From NCBI RefSeq assembly GCF_002135375.1, contig NZ_NEGH01000002.1, positions 186,001 to 250,000 of the forward strand: 64,000 nt of DNA, written 5' to 3'. Below, piece by piece: positions 57,411 through 64,000 of this stretch. Below the pieces are notes generated by a model. That model did not search any database, was not told the DNA's origin, and was given only the letters and a program-made list of their open reading frames with translations. Made by a program: the position numbers and the translations under genes. This DNA is from Acinetobacter sp. ANC 4558. GTDB taxonomy: Bacteria > Pseudomonadota > Gammaproteobacteria > Pseudomonadales > Moraxellaceae. Every line of letters begins with the position of its first letter. Position 1 is the first letter of the stretch.

Positions 57411-59228
57411 TTATCTTTCTACTTTCAGGACAGCAAGGAACGCTTCTTGTGGAATTTCAACACTTCCCACTTGCTTCATTCGTTTCTTACCTTCTTTTTG
57501 TTTGGATAGGAGTTTCTTCTTACGTGAAACGTCACCACCATAACATTTAGCCAAAACGTTTTTACGCATTGCTTTCACAGTTGATCGAGCAATAATTTGC
57601 GCCCCAATTGCAGCTTGAATAGCAACATCAAACATTTGACGTGGAATAAGATCTTTCATCTTTTCAACCAGTGCAATTCCACGATGTCGTGCATCTTGAC
57701 GATGACAAATCATGGCTAAAGCATCGACTTTATCCCCATTGATTAAGACATCAACTTTTACTAATGATGAACTTTCAAAACGAACAAAGTTATAATCTAA
57801 AGATGCAAAACCACGTGAACATGACTTCAACTTATCAAAGAAATCCATCACGACTTCAGCCATCGGAATTTCAAAGCTAATTGAAACTTGATTTCCTAAA
57901 AACTTCATATCCTTTTGAACACCACGACGCTCAATACATAATGTCATCACATTACCTAAGAACTCTTGTGGCACTAAAATATGGCATTCTGCAATCGGTT
58001 CACGCAAATCTTCAACAGTAGAACCCTCTGGCATTTTCGATGGACTATCGATATATTTTGTTTCACCACTTTTCATTACCGCTTCATAAATTACTGTCGG
58101 TGCTGATGAAATTAAATCTAAATCGTACTCACGTTCTAAACGCTCTTGTACAATTTCCATGTGTAGCATACCCAAAAAGCCACAACGGAAACCAAAACCA
58201 AGTGCATCCGAACTCTCTGGTTCAAAAAATAATGCAGAGTCATTAATTTGTAATTTATGTAATGCTTCACGAAACGGTTCAAAATCACTTGCATCAATTG
58301 GGAATAAACCCGCATATACTTGCGGTTTAACCTTTTTAAAACCAGGTAATGACTTCACTTCTGGCGTTGTCGATAAGGTAATGGTATCACCCACTGGCGC
58401 ACCAAAAATATCTTTTATACCTGCAATAATAAAACCTACTTCGCCCGCTTCTAAAATGCCAGTTTCGGTATGCTTTGGATTAAAAATACCCACAGAGGTA
58501 ATAATGTGCGTTTGACCTGTTGATTTCATCAACATTTTATCGCCTTTACGCACACGACCTTCTTTAATACGAACTAATGAGACAACACCTAAATAGTTAT
58601 CAAACCAAGAATCAATAATTAATGCTTGTAAGGGTGCATCACGATCACCTTTCGGTGCAGGAATAACCTCAACTAATGTTTCTAAAACACTATCAACACC
58701 TAGACCTGTTTTAGCTGAACATGTTGGTGCATTGGTTGCTTCGATTCCAATAATTTCTTCAATTTCATGAATAACACGTTCAGGTTCTGCTTGAGGTAAA
58801 TCAATTTTATTGAGAACAGGTAAAACCTCTAAATCTTGTTCAATTGCTGTATAACAATTTGCAACAGATTGCGCTTCTACACCTTGTGCCGCATCTACAA
58901 CCAATAGCGCACCTTCACATGCTGCTAATGAACGAGAAACTTCATAAGAAAAATCTACGTGTCCTGGTGTATCAATAAAATTAAGTTGATATTCCTGCCC
59001 GTTTGGATGCGTATAATACAATGTGACAGAAGTCGCTTTAATTGTGATTCCACGCTCACGCTCTAATTCCATAGAGTCAAGAACTTGTGCTTGCATTTCA
59101 CGGTCTTGCAAACCACCACACATTTGAATAAAGCGATCTGCTAGCGTTGATTTACCATGATCGATGTGCGCAATGATTGAAAAATTACGTATATTATTGA
59201 TATCTACAGACTTTTTAGCTGTTGCCAT
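57411..59228 (-). CDS. lepA: Elongation factor 4 (LepA)
   Basis: Ribosome-bound GTPase that can back-translocate and aids 30S biogenesis. From the ATG at 59228 (AAGG upstream) it has 605 residues; the frame is open to 59315 but that part is not LepA-like. G1 [54 protein letters not shown]-like domains and the LepA-specific C terminus with [15 protein letters not shown]. Head of lepA-lepB. Confidence 0.97.
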   Translation of the reverse strand: MATAKKSVDINNIRNFSIIAHIDHGKSTLADRFIQMCGGLQDREMQAQVLDSMELERERGITIKATSVTLYYTHPNGQEYQLNFIDTPGHVDFSYEVSRSLAACEGALLVVDAAQGVEAQSVANCYTAIEQDLEVLPVLNKIDLPQAEPERVIHEIEEIIGIEATNAPTCSAKTGLGVDSVLETLVEVIPAPKGDRDAPLQALIIDSWFDNYLGVVSLVRIKEGRVRKGDKMLMKSTGQTHIITSVGIFNPKHTETGILEAGEVGFIIAGIKDIFGAPVGDTITLSTTPEVKSLPGFKKVKPQVYAGLFPIDASDFEPFREALHKLQINDSALFFEPESSDALGFGFRCGFLGMLHMEIVQERLEREYDLDLISSAPTVIYEAVMKSGETKYIDSPSKMPEGSTVEDLREPIAECHILVPQEFLGNVMTLCIERRGVQKDMKFLGNQVSISFEIPMAEVVMDFFDKLKSCSRGFASLDYNFVRFESSSLVKVDVLINGDKVDALAMICHRQDARHRGIALVEKMKDLIPRQMFDVAIQAAIGAQIIARSTVKAMRKNVLAKCYGGDVSRKKKLLSKQKEGKKRMKQVGSVEIPQEAFLAVLKVER

Positions 59229-60161
59229 GTGTAACCTTAAAAATATGTACACAATCATGTACTTGTTTGTGGAAGTACGTATGACGTGTAAAAAGAATGT
59301 TTCGAAACTTGGCATAGTATAAGCAGAAGATTTCTAAAAATATACAGTCCATTTATTAAATGCCTTAAACTTATTGATGTAATTTACCGACCTCAATCTA
59401 TGTATCAACCTACTTTGGTTGATACAGCTTCAAATTAGCCTTAAATCTTGATTGAAAGATTAAGGTCTATTGACGTTTCATAATGGTAGCCAAATAAAAA
59501 TACAAGCTATCTGTAATAAAAATCTCAACTCATCCTCTCAGCATGCAGTTGTCCCAATCCACCTACCCACTCTTAATGTGTCTGTTTCACTGTAAGACAA
59601 GCGATAAGAGAAAAAGTATTAAATATATAGGTACTTTCAGCAGATATGGGAATTTTCTAATACTGTATTCCACTGCAAAACATCACATTTGCCCAAGCGA
59701 CAAATCAAATGCTGAAAAGTTCAATGCATAAGTATTACCGCATTATTCAAAATCGAACATAAATATGTGTTTATGCATGGGCTATGATTCAAAAAAGGTA
59801 ATAAAGCAATTTACCAATATAAATGGTTGATATATAATTTAAAAACCTTACTTTAAAGTATAATTATTTGTAATAAAAACAGTATTTTTCTATAAGTTAT
59901 TGAATTGATGAAAAATAAATATATGACAATTTTACACAGTAACAAATTACTTTGATATTACTTATCAGAATACATATAAAATATTGTTTTTAAATAGTTA
60001 ATTTTAAAATATTACTTTATTGTCTCTAAAATCTACTACCCACAAAATTTTCAAACTTTGCTATGTTTTTGTATTTTGATTATTTTTTACACTTATTAAG
60101 ACATTTTGATGGGAATAAAATGGGAGTTTTTAGGCCTGAAGCAGGTTATAATATACACTTG
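59229..60161. other. Region between lepA and tRNA-Arg
   Basis: About 930 bp with no convincing gene. It contains a perfect 10-bp hairpin at 59401-59426 and a near-perfect one at 59441-59465, both in what is probably the lepA leader. 59520-59740 is less AT-rich than its surroundings and could be decayed coding or an RNA gene, but nothing was recognised. A 62-codon frame at 59543-59731 (plus) has no ribosome site. Confidence 0.4.
59401..59426 (-). promoter_or_regulatory. Perfect hairpin upstream of lepA
   Basis: TGTATCAACC and GGTTGATACA arms around 6 nt, 173 bp upstream of the lepA start. A second weaker hairpin (CTTAAATCTT/AAAGATTAAG) follows within 20 bp. Confidence 0.4.
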
Positions 60162-60188
60162 TTAAAAAATAAGTTATTAATAAATAAC
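60162..60188 (-). terminator. Probable tRNA-Arg terminator
   Basis: On the minus strand GTTATT-TATT-AATAAC followed by TTATTTTTT, 18 bp after the tRNA 3' end. Weak stem, good T run. Confidence 0.55.
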
Positions 60189-60205
60189 AATTATTTTTCA
60201 TAAAG

Positions 60206-60281
60206 TGGTGCGCTCAGCGGGACTCGAACCCACGCCACAGGCTTCGGAGACCTGTACTCTATCCAGTTGAGCTATGAGCGC
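60206..60281 (-). tRNA. tRNA-Arg(CCG)
   Basis: 76 nt on the minus strand: acceptor GCGCTCA/TGAGCGC, anticodon loop CTCCGAA (anticodon CCG, reading CGG codons), T-arm GGGTTCGAGTCCC and encoded CCA. CGG is expected to be rare in such AT-rich DNA. Confidence 0.96.
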
Positions 60282-60290
60282 GCGTTGCAC

Positions 60291-60318
60291 ATCATAACAA
60301 AAAAAACTAGAAGGTAAA
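60291..60318 (-). promoter_or_regulatory. tRNA-Arg promoter
   Basis: On the minus strand TTTACC, 16-bp spacer, TATGAT, about 9 bp before the tRNA 5' end. Confidence 0.65.
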
Positions 60319-60460
60319 GCATCTATCCACATAAGTATTGAACTATTGCTTATGCTTTAAGCAATATTCTATATATGCAACGCAGATTCTCTTCTAAATG
60401 ACTTGGTTTAATGAGAAAGATCACTCACAATAGCCTCTCAATATTTTAAGTGAGAATTTC

Positions 60461-61396
60461 ATGACTGATGCATTATCGTTAAGAGATTTGTCTAAAACCT
60501 ATCGAAATGGTTTCCAAGCTTTAAAAGGTATTAATCTTACTGTTCCCGAAGGTGAGTTTTATGCACTTCTAGGCCCAAATGGCGCAGGAAAATCGACAAC
60601 GATTAGCATCATCAGCTCATTAACAAAAAAAACCTCAGGTACTGTCGAAATTTTTGGACATAATCTTGAGACTCACCCATCGCAAGCAAAACAATGTTTA
60701 GGCGTCGTACCGCAAGAGTTTAATTTTGGTCACTTTGAAAAAACCTTTGATATTTTAGTGACACAAGCAGGCTATTACGGCATTCCTCAAAAAGAAGCAG
60801 AAAAACGAGCAGAGGAATATTTAGAAAAATTAGGTTTATGGGAAAAACGTGGCGTACAAGCTCGTATGCTTTCTGGTGGAATGAAACGTCGACTCATGAT
60901 CGCACGTGCCATGATGCATAAACCTCAACTCTTAATTCTCGATGAACCGACCGCAGGTGTAGATATTGAGCTACGTCGTTCTATGTGGGATTTTCTCATT
61001 GAAATGAATAATAATGGAACTTCAATAATTCTAACAACACACTATTTAGAAGAAGCAGAAATGCTCTGTCGCCGTATTGCAATTATTGACCGTGGCGTAA
61101 TTAAAGAAGACACCTCTATGAAGTCTTTTTTAAATCAGCTCAACGAAGAATCTTTTATCTTTGATCTTGCTGAACCTATTCAGCCCATCAATATTGAAAT
61201 TCTCGGTGTACGATTTAATTTAATTGATGCCGTAACACTTGAAGTAACCATGGATAAAGCGCATACACTGAATGATCTATTTCAACTTCTAGAAGCTCAA
61301 GGTATTCGAGTTAAAAGTATGCGTAATAAATCAAATCGACTTGAAGAACTATTTGTGAAAATGGTTGAAAAAAATCTTGAAGGAGAAGCGCAATGA
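60461..61396 (+). CDS. ABC transporter ATP-binding protein (YadG-like)
   Basis: 311 residues of the ABC-2 exporter ATPase type: Walker A GPNGAGKSTT near residues 39-48, signature LSGGMKRR near 137-144, Walker B LLILDEPTAGVD and the H-loop TTHYLEEAE. A C-terminal ~80-residue extension is typical of YadG/CcmA-like ATPases. Its stop overlaps the permease start by 4 bp (ATGA). The exported substrate is unknown. Confidence 0.93.
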   Translation: MTDALSLRDLSKTYRNGFQALKGINLTVPEGEFYALLGPNGAGKSTTISIISSLTKKTSGTVEIFGHNLETHPSQAKQCLGVVPQEFNFGHFEKTFDILVTQAGYYGIPQKEAEKRAEEYLEKLGLWEKRGVQARMLSGGMKRRLMIARAMMHKPQLLILDEPTAGVDIELRRSMWDFLIEMNNNGTSIILTTHYLEEAEMLCRRIAIIDRGVIKEDTSMKSFLNQLNEESFIFDLAEPIQPINIEILGVRFNLIDAVTLEVTMDKAHTLNDLFQLLEAQGIRVKSMRNKSNRLEELFVKMVEKNLEGEAQ

Positions 61397-62166
61397 ATTC
61401 CAATCAGCTTTATATTGCGCTCTCAACAATCGTACGTAAAGAAATTCGTCGTTTCATGCGAATTTGGCCGCAAACCTTATTACCCCCAGCAATTACGATG
61501 AGTCTCTACTTTGTCATTTTTGGAAACCTAGTGGGTTCTAGAATTGGACAAATGGGTGGATTTAGCTATATGCAATTTATTGTACCTGGCTTAATTATGA
61601 TGGCTGTGATCACCAATAGCTATTCCAATGTATCTTCAAGCTTTTTTAGTGCAAAGTTTCAAAAGAGTATTGAAGAACTGGTTATGAGCCCAGTTCCGTT
61701 GCATGCAATTTTATGGGGTTATGTTTTAGGGGGCGTTTGCCGTGGTGCACTGGTTGGTGTCATTGTTACTGCAATGAGCTTATTCTTTACCGATTTATAT
61801 ATCACCAATTGGTTTGTCACTATTTATACCGTTTTGATCACCTCATTTCTATTTGCTTTAGGCGGTCTGATTAATGCCGTATATGCAAAATCATTTGATG
61901 ATATTTCTATCATTCCAACCTTTGTATTAACCCCACTTACCTATTTAGGCGGAGTGTTTTATGCTATTTCAGCACTAAGCCCATTCTGGCAAAATTTATC
62001 CCTAATTAACCCTATTGTTTATATGGTAAATGCATTTCGTTACGGTATTCTCGGTCATAGCGATGTTAATGTTACTATTTCTTTAATTGTGATTACTTTT
62101 TGCTGTGCTGTTTTTTATGGTATAGCTTACTACTTACTTTCCCGTGGCTCAGGAATGCGTGAATAA
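61393..62166 (+). CDS. ABC-2 type transporter permease (YadH-like)
   Basis: 257 residues with about six membrane helices and the ABC-2 signature region (LYFVIFGNLVGSRIGQMGG; SFDDISIIPTFVLTPLTYLGGVFY). It forms the inner-membrane channel with the preceding ATPase. Its TAA overlaps the queF ATG as TAATG, so the three genes are translationally coupled. Confidence 0.93.
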   Translation: MNSNQLYIALSTIVRKEIRRFMRIWPQTLLPPAITMSLYFVIFGNLVGSRIGQMGGFSYMQFIVPGLIMMAVITNSYSNVSSSFFSAKFQKSIEELVMSPVPLHAILWGYVLGGVCRGALVGVIVTAMSLFFTDLYITNWFVTIYTVLITSFLFALGGLINAVYAKSFDDISIIPTFVLTPLTYLGGVFYAISALSPFWQNLSLINPIVYMVNAFRYGILGHSDVNVTISLIVITFCCAVFYGIAYYLLSRGSGMRE

Positions 62167-62996
62167 TGAGTGTAGAACATTCTCTTTTAGGTAAAGATAC
62201 TAACTATCCGACAGAATATCAGCCTGATATTCTGTTTCCGATATCTCGCGAACAATCTCGTGAAAAATATTCTCATGTAGAAGGAATACGTCTTGGAAAA
62301 GATTGGTGGCATGTCTTTGAAATTTCATGGCTAAATGCATATGGTATTCCTCAGGTTGCTATAGGTCGAATGACTTTACCTGCAACATCAGAAAACCTGA
62401 TCGAATCCAAATCTTTAAAACTATATTTTAATAGTATGAACTTCACTCAATTCGAGTCTAAAGAAGCATTTATTAAAACAGTTGAACAAGACCTATCAAC
62501 AGCAGCAAAAGCAGATGTTACTTTAACCTTATTCCAAGTAAATGATTTAGCAATATCCCAACCACAAGGTTTCTGTATCGATCATTTACATCCTGAACGT
62601 TTAGAAAATTATCCTAATGCAGGCTTACTTAAATTAGATGAAAATGCATTAAGTGTGGATATTGAAGATGAATCAGAAATTCAACTTTTTTCACACTTAC
62701 TTCGCAGTAATTGTCCTGTAACAGGACAACCTGATTGGGGCACAGTCTTTATACGTTATCAAGGAAAAAAACCTTGTTACCAAAGTATTTTGGCTTATAT
62801 TATTTCTTATCGGCAGCATAATGGTTTTCACGAACAATGTGTAGAACAAATCTATGCCGATATTTGGCAAATTCTTCAACCTAAAAAATTAATGGTTTAT
62901 GCAACCTATACACGTCGTGGCGGATTAGATATTAACCCATGTCGTGTATCTCATCTTGAATGGATGCCAAACCCAATTCGATTGGCACGTCAATAA
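62166..62996 (+). CDS. queF: NADPH-dependent 7-cyano-7-deazaguanine reductase
   Basis: Reduces preQ0 to preQ1 in queuosine tRNA modification. The 276 residues match the long, bimodular (YqcD-like) form: the N-terminal half has the NADPH motif ESKSLKLYFNSMNFTQF (residues ~80-96) and the C-terminal half has the catalytic Cys in SNCPVTGQPDWG near 190. Coupled by TAATG to the ABC permease, an unusual partnership with no obvious biochemical link. Other que genes are not in view. Confidence 0.95.
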   Translation: MSVEHSLLGKDTNYPTEYQPDILFPISREQSREKYSHVEGIRLGKDWWHVFEISWLNAYGIPQVAIGRMTLPATSENLIESKSLKLYFNSMNFTQFESKEAFIKTVEQDLSTAAKADVTLTLFQVNDLAISQPQGFCIDHLHPERLENYPNAGLLKLDENALSVDIEDESEIQLFSHLLRSNCPVTGQPDWGTVFIRYQGKKPCYQSILAYIISYRQHNGFHEQCVEQIYADIWQILQPKKLMVYATYTRRGGLDINPCRVSHLEWMPNPIRLARQ

Positions 62997-63015
62997 ATAA
63001 CATTGGGGTTATAAA

Positions 63016-63666
63016 ATGTCATTTTTTGGATTTATTCCATCTGAAGAATTGTTATTAACAATTCAAACTGCTGCTAAAAAAGAGCATTCTAGTGAACCGC
63101 TTTATCCTTTTCGAGATAAAACAGCACTTCTCATTAATGATGAAATTATTGATGCAATTTTAACCGAACTCGTTCATCGCTTTCCACCAAGTGAAAAACG
63201 TGAAACAGCAGAAAAACTTGCAGGTTATATTAAATCTACAGTTGCCGTATTATTAAAACAGTTATTAAGTAAAGCACCCAATGAGGTTGTTAAACAATCA
63301 ATCGAATTTTCTCGTAAAAGTTTATTTGAAGACCATACAGGACTACTTCGTGTTGGAGAGTCTTTAGATCCAAGTCTTGTCACAAATTTAAAGCTCTACT
63401 ATGCTGAGATTAAATTTGGTAATGATATTAATAAAGCTGTCTTTTGCGAACTCTACAAACAATTTGCGGAAGCAACAGTCCGTCATTTTATGAATGATTT
63501 TAATCGTACTCTAGATTTAGGGATGATCAAACGCAAAGCGGCAGATTTAGGCTCATCAGCAGTTATCAAAGCAACCCATATTGCTATTGATCGTCTCATT
63601 CCACATTTAAGTAAACAAGAATTAGTCGTCTTAGCAGAGTATCACGATACTTTATTTCATGAATAA
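63016..63666 (+). CDS. Conserved hypothetical protein
   Basis: 216 residues, no signal peptide or membrane helix, mostly helical. The N terminus MSFFGFIPSEELLL is followed by helical blocks with EKLAGYIKSTVAVLLKQLLSKAP. It starts 19 bp after queF, so it may be part of that operon, and ends before a strong terminator. Not recognised. Confidence 0.7.
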   Translation: MSFFGFIPSEELLLTIQTAAKKEHSSEPLYPFRDKTALLINDEIIDAILTELVHRFPPSEKRETAEKLAGYIKSTVAVLLKQLLSKAPNEVVKQSIEFSRKSLFEDHTGLLRVGESLDPSLVTNLKLYYAEIKFGNDINKAVFCELYKQFAEATVRHFMNDFNRTLDLGMIKRKAADLGSSAVIKATHIAIDRLIPHLSKQELVVLAEYHDTLFHE

Positions 63667-63692
63667 GTGTCGGCTCATTTTCAATTAGCATG

Positions 63693-63722
63693 CAAAAATC
63701 CTAAGTTACTTAGGATTTTTGT
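63693..63722 (+). terminator. Terminator at end of ABC-queF unit
   Basis: AAAAATCCTAAG-TTA-CTTAGGATTTTT, near-symmetric, 27 bp after the stop. Confidence 0.9.
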
Positions 63723-63793
63723 ATTAATATTTTTTTATTTATCTATCCACATGATAGCATAGTGATTATTTGATTTTTTACATCTAAAATATT

Positions 63794-64000
63794 ATGTCAA
63801 CAGACATCCAAAGCAAATTTTTGCGCTACTCCCCAAGAGATGGTTTAAAAATCTCGAATGAATTCAGATTTTTTCAGCGCTTTCATATAGATCCCTGGCT
63901 TTTGCTCTATATTTCTGCTACTTCACTTTTAGGCTTTATTACCTTATATAGTGCATCTGGACAAGATTTACTCATGGTTTCAAAACAAATCATGAGTTTT
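63794..64000 (+). CDS. mrdB: Rod shape-determining protein RodA, start only
   Basis: 69 codons are visible before the window ends. After a ~30-residue cytoplasmic lead (SPRDGLKISNEFRFFQRF) the sequence IDPWLLLYISATSLLGFITLYSASGQD matches the first membrane helix and the YSASGQD loop of RodA, the SEDS glycosyltransferase of the elongasome that works with PBP2 (mrdA at 19460). No clear ribosome site precedes the ATG at 63794. Confidence 0.88.
   Translation, partial: MSTDIQSKFLRYSPRDGLKISNEFRFFQRFHIDPWLLLYISATSLLGFITLYSASGQDLLMVSKQIMSF

Noticed and set aside
59543..59731. 62-codon plus-strand frame between lepA and tRNA-Arg
   Set aside because: No ribosome site, no recognisable domain and biased toward residues expected from random AT-rich DNA.

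Overview
The window is AT-rich chromosomal DNA from a gammaproteobacterium, most likely Acinetobacter or a close Moraxellaceae relative. The evidence is gene content and protein style: an isocitrate lyase of about 530 residues, a stand-alone RnfB-like ferredoxin beside nth, the lepA-lepB-rnc-era-recO-pdxJ cluster, META/DUF4377 and NlpE-like lipoproteins, and lysS, queF and rodA of the expected types. The genus call is inference from memory of family features; no database search was possible. No insertion sequence, prophage, CRISPR array or rRNA operon was seen.

Layout. 1-2378 (minus strand) is an accessory island that looks like a type VI secretion cargo module: a PAAR protein, a second PAAR protein with a C-terminal domain resembling a cell-wall hydrolase, a translationally coupled secreted protein that is a candidate immunity protein, and a further secreted protein cut by the window edge, with five perfect 9-bp repeats (Phe-Asn-Asn). 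2820-5200 is proB-obgE. 5414-13312 holds a GNAT enzyme, an HxlR regulator divergent from an NmrA-type quinone reductase, fau, lon, a probable new small RNA between lon and rlmH, rlmH, ygiD and a META-DUF4377 lipoprotein. 13374-26872 holds gdhA, an RnfB-like ferredoxin with nth, adk, a DUF445 protein, mrdA (PBP2) with rsmD, several small envelope proteins, an SDR enzyme and aceA. 27475-39929 holds a LysR regulator, a CNNM/CorC-type membrane protein, a CitMHS citrate transporter, a quinone oxidoreductase, cysDN and a TonB-dependent siderophore receptor with a Fur-like box.

40710-47459 is a complete chaperone-usher fimbrial operon: two pilins, usher, chaperone, two more pilins and a two-domain tip adhesin. 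A very AT-rich, apparently gene-free region of about 1.2 kb lies upstream. 48657-60281 holds lysS, a YqiA-like hydrolase with a Cys in the nucleophile position, apt, tRNA-Asn, miaE and the housekeeping cluster lepA-lepB-rnc-era-(small lipoprotein)-recO-pdxJ, then tRNA-Arg(CCG). 60461-64000 holds a YadG/YadH-type ABC exporter translationally coupled to queF, an unknown conserved protein, and the start of rodA/mrdB.

Functional themes are cell shape and envelope (mrdA, rodA, lepB, lipoproteins, fimbriae, T6SS cargo), RNA processing and translation (rlmH, rsmD, miaE, queF, rnc, era, lepA, lysS, two tRNAs), and central C/N/S metabolism (aceA, gdhA, citrate uptake, proB, cysDN). The signals most worth a second look are the PAAR-effector island, the putative small RNA between lon and rlmH, the stack of perfect hairpins in the rnc leader, the CysN tail that looks like a dead APS-kinase domain, the Cys-nucleophile YqiA homologue, and the nine-G tract inside fau.
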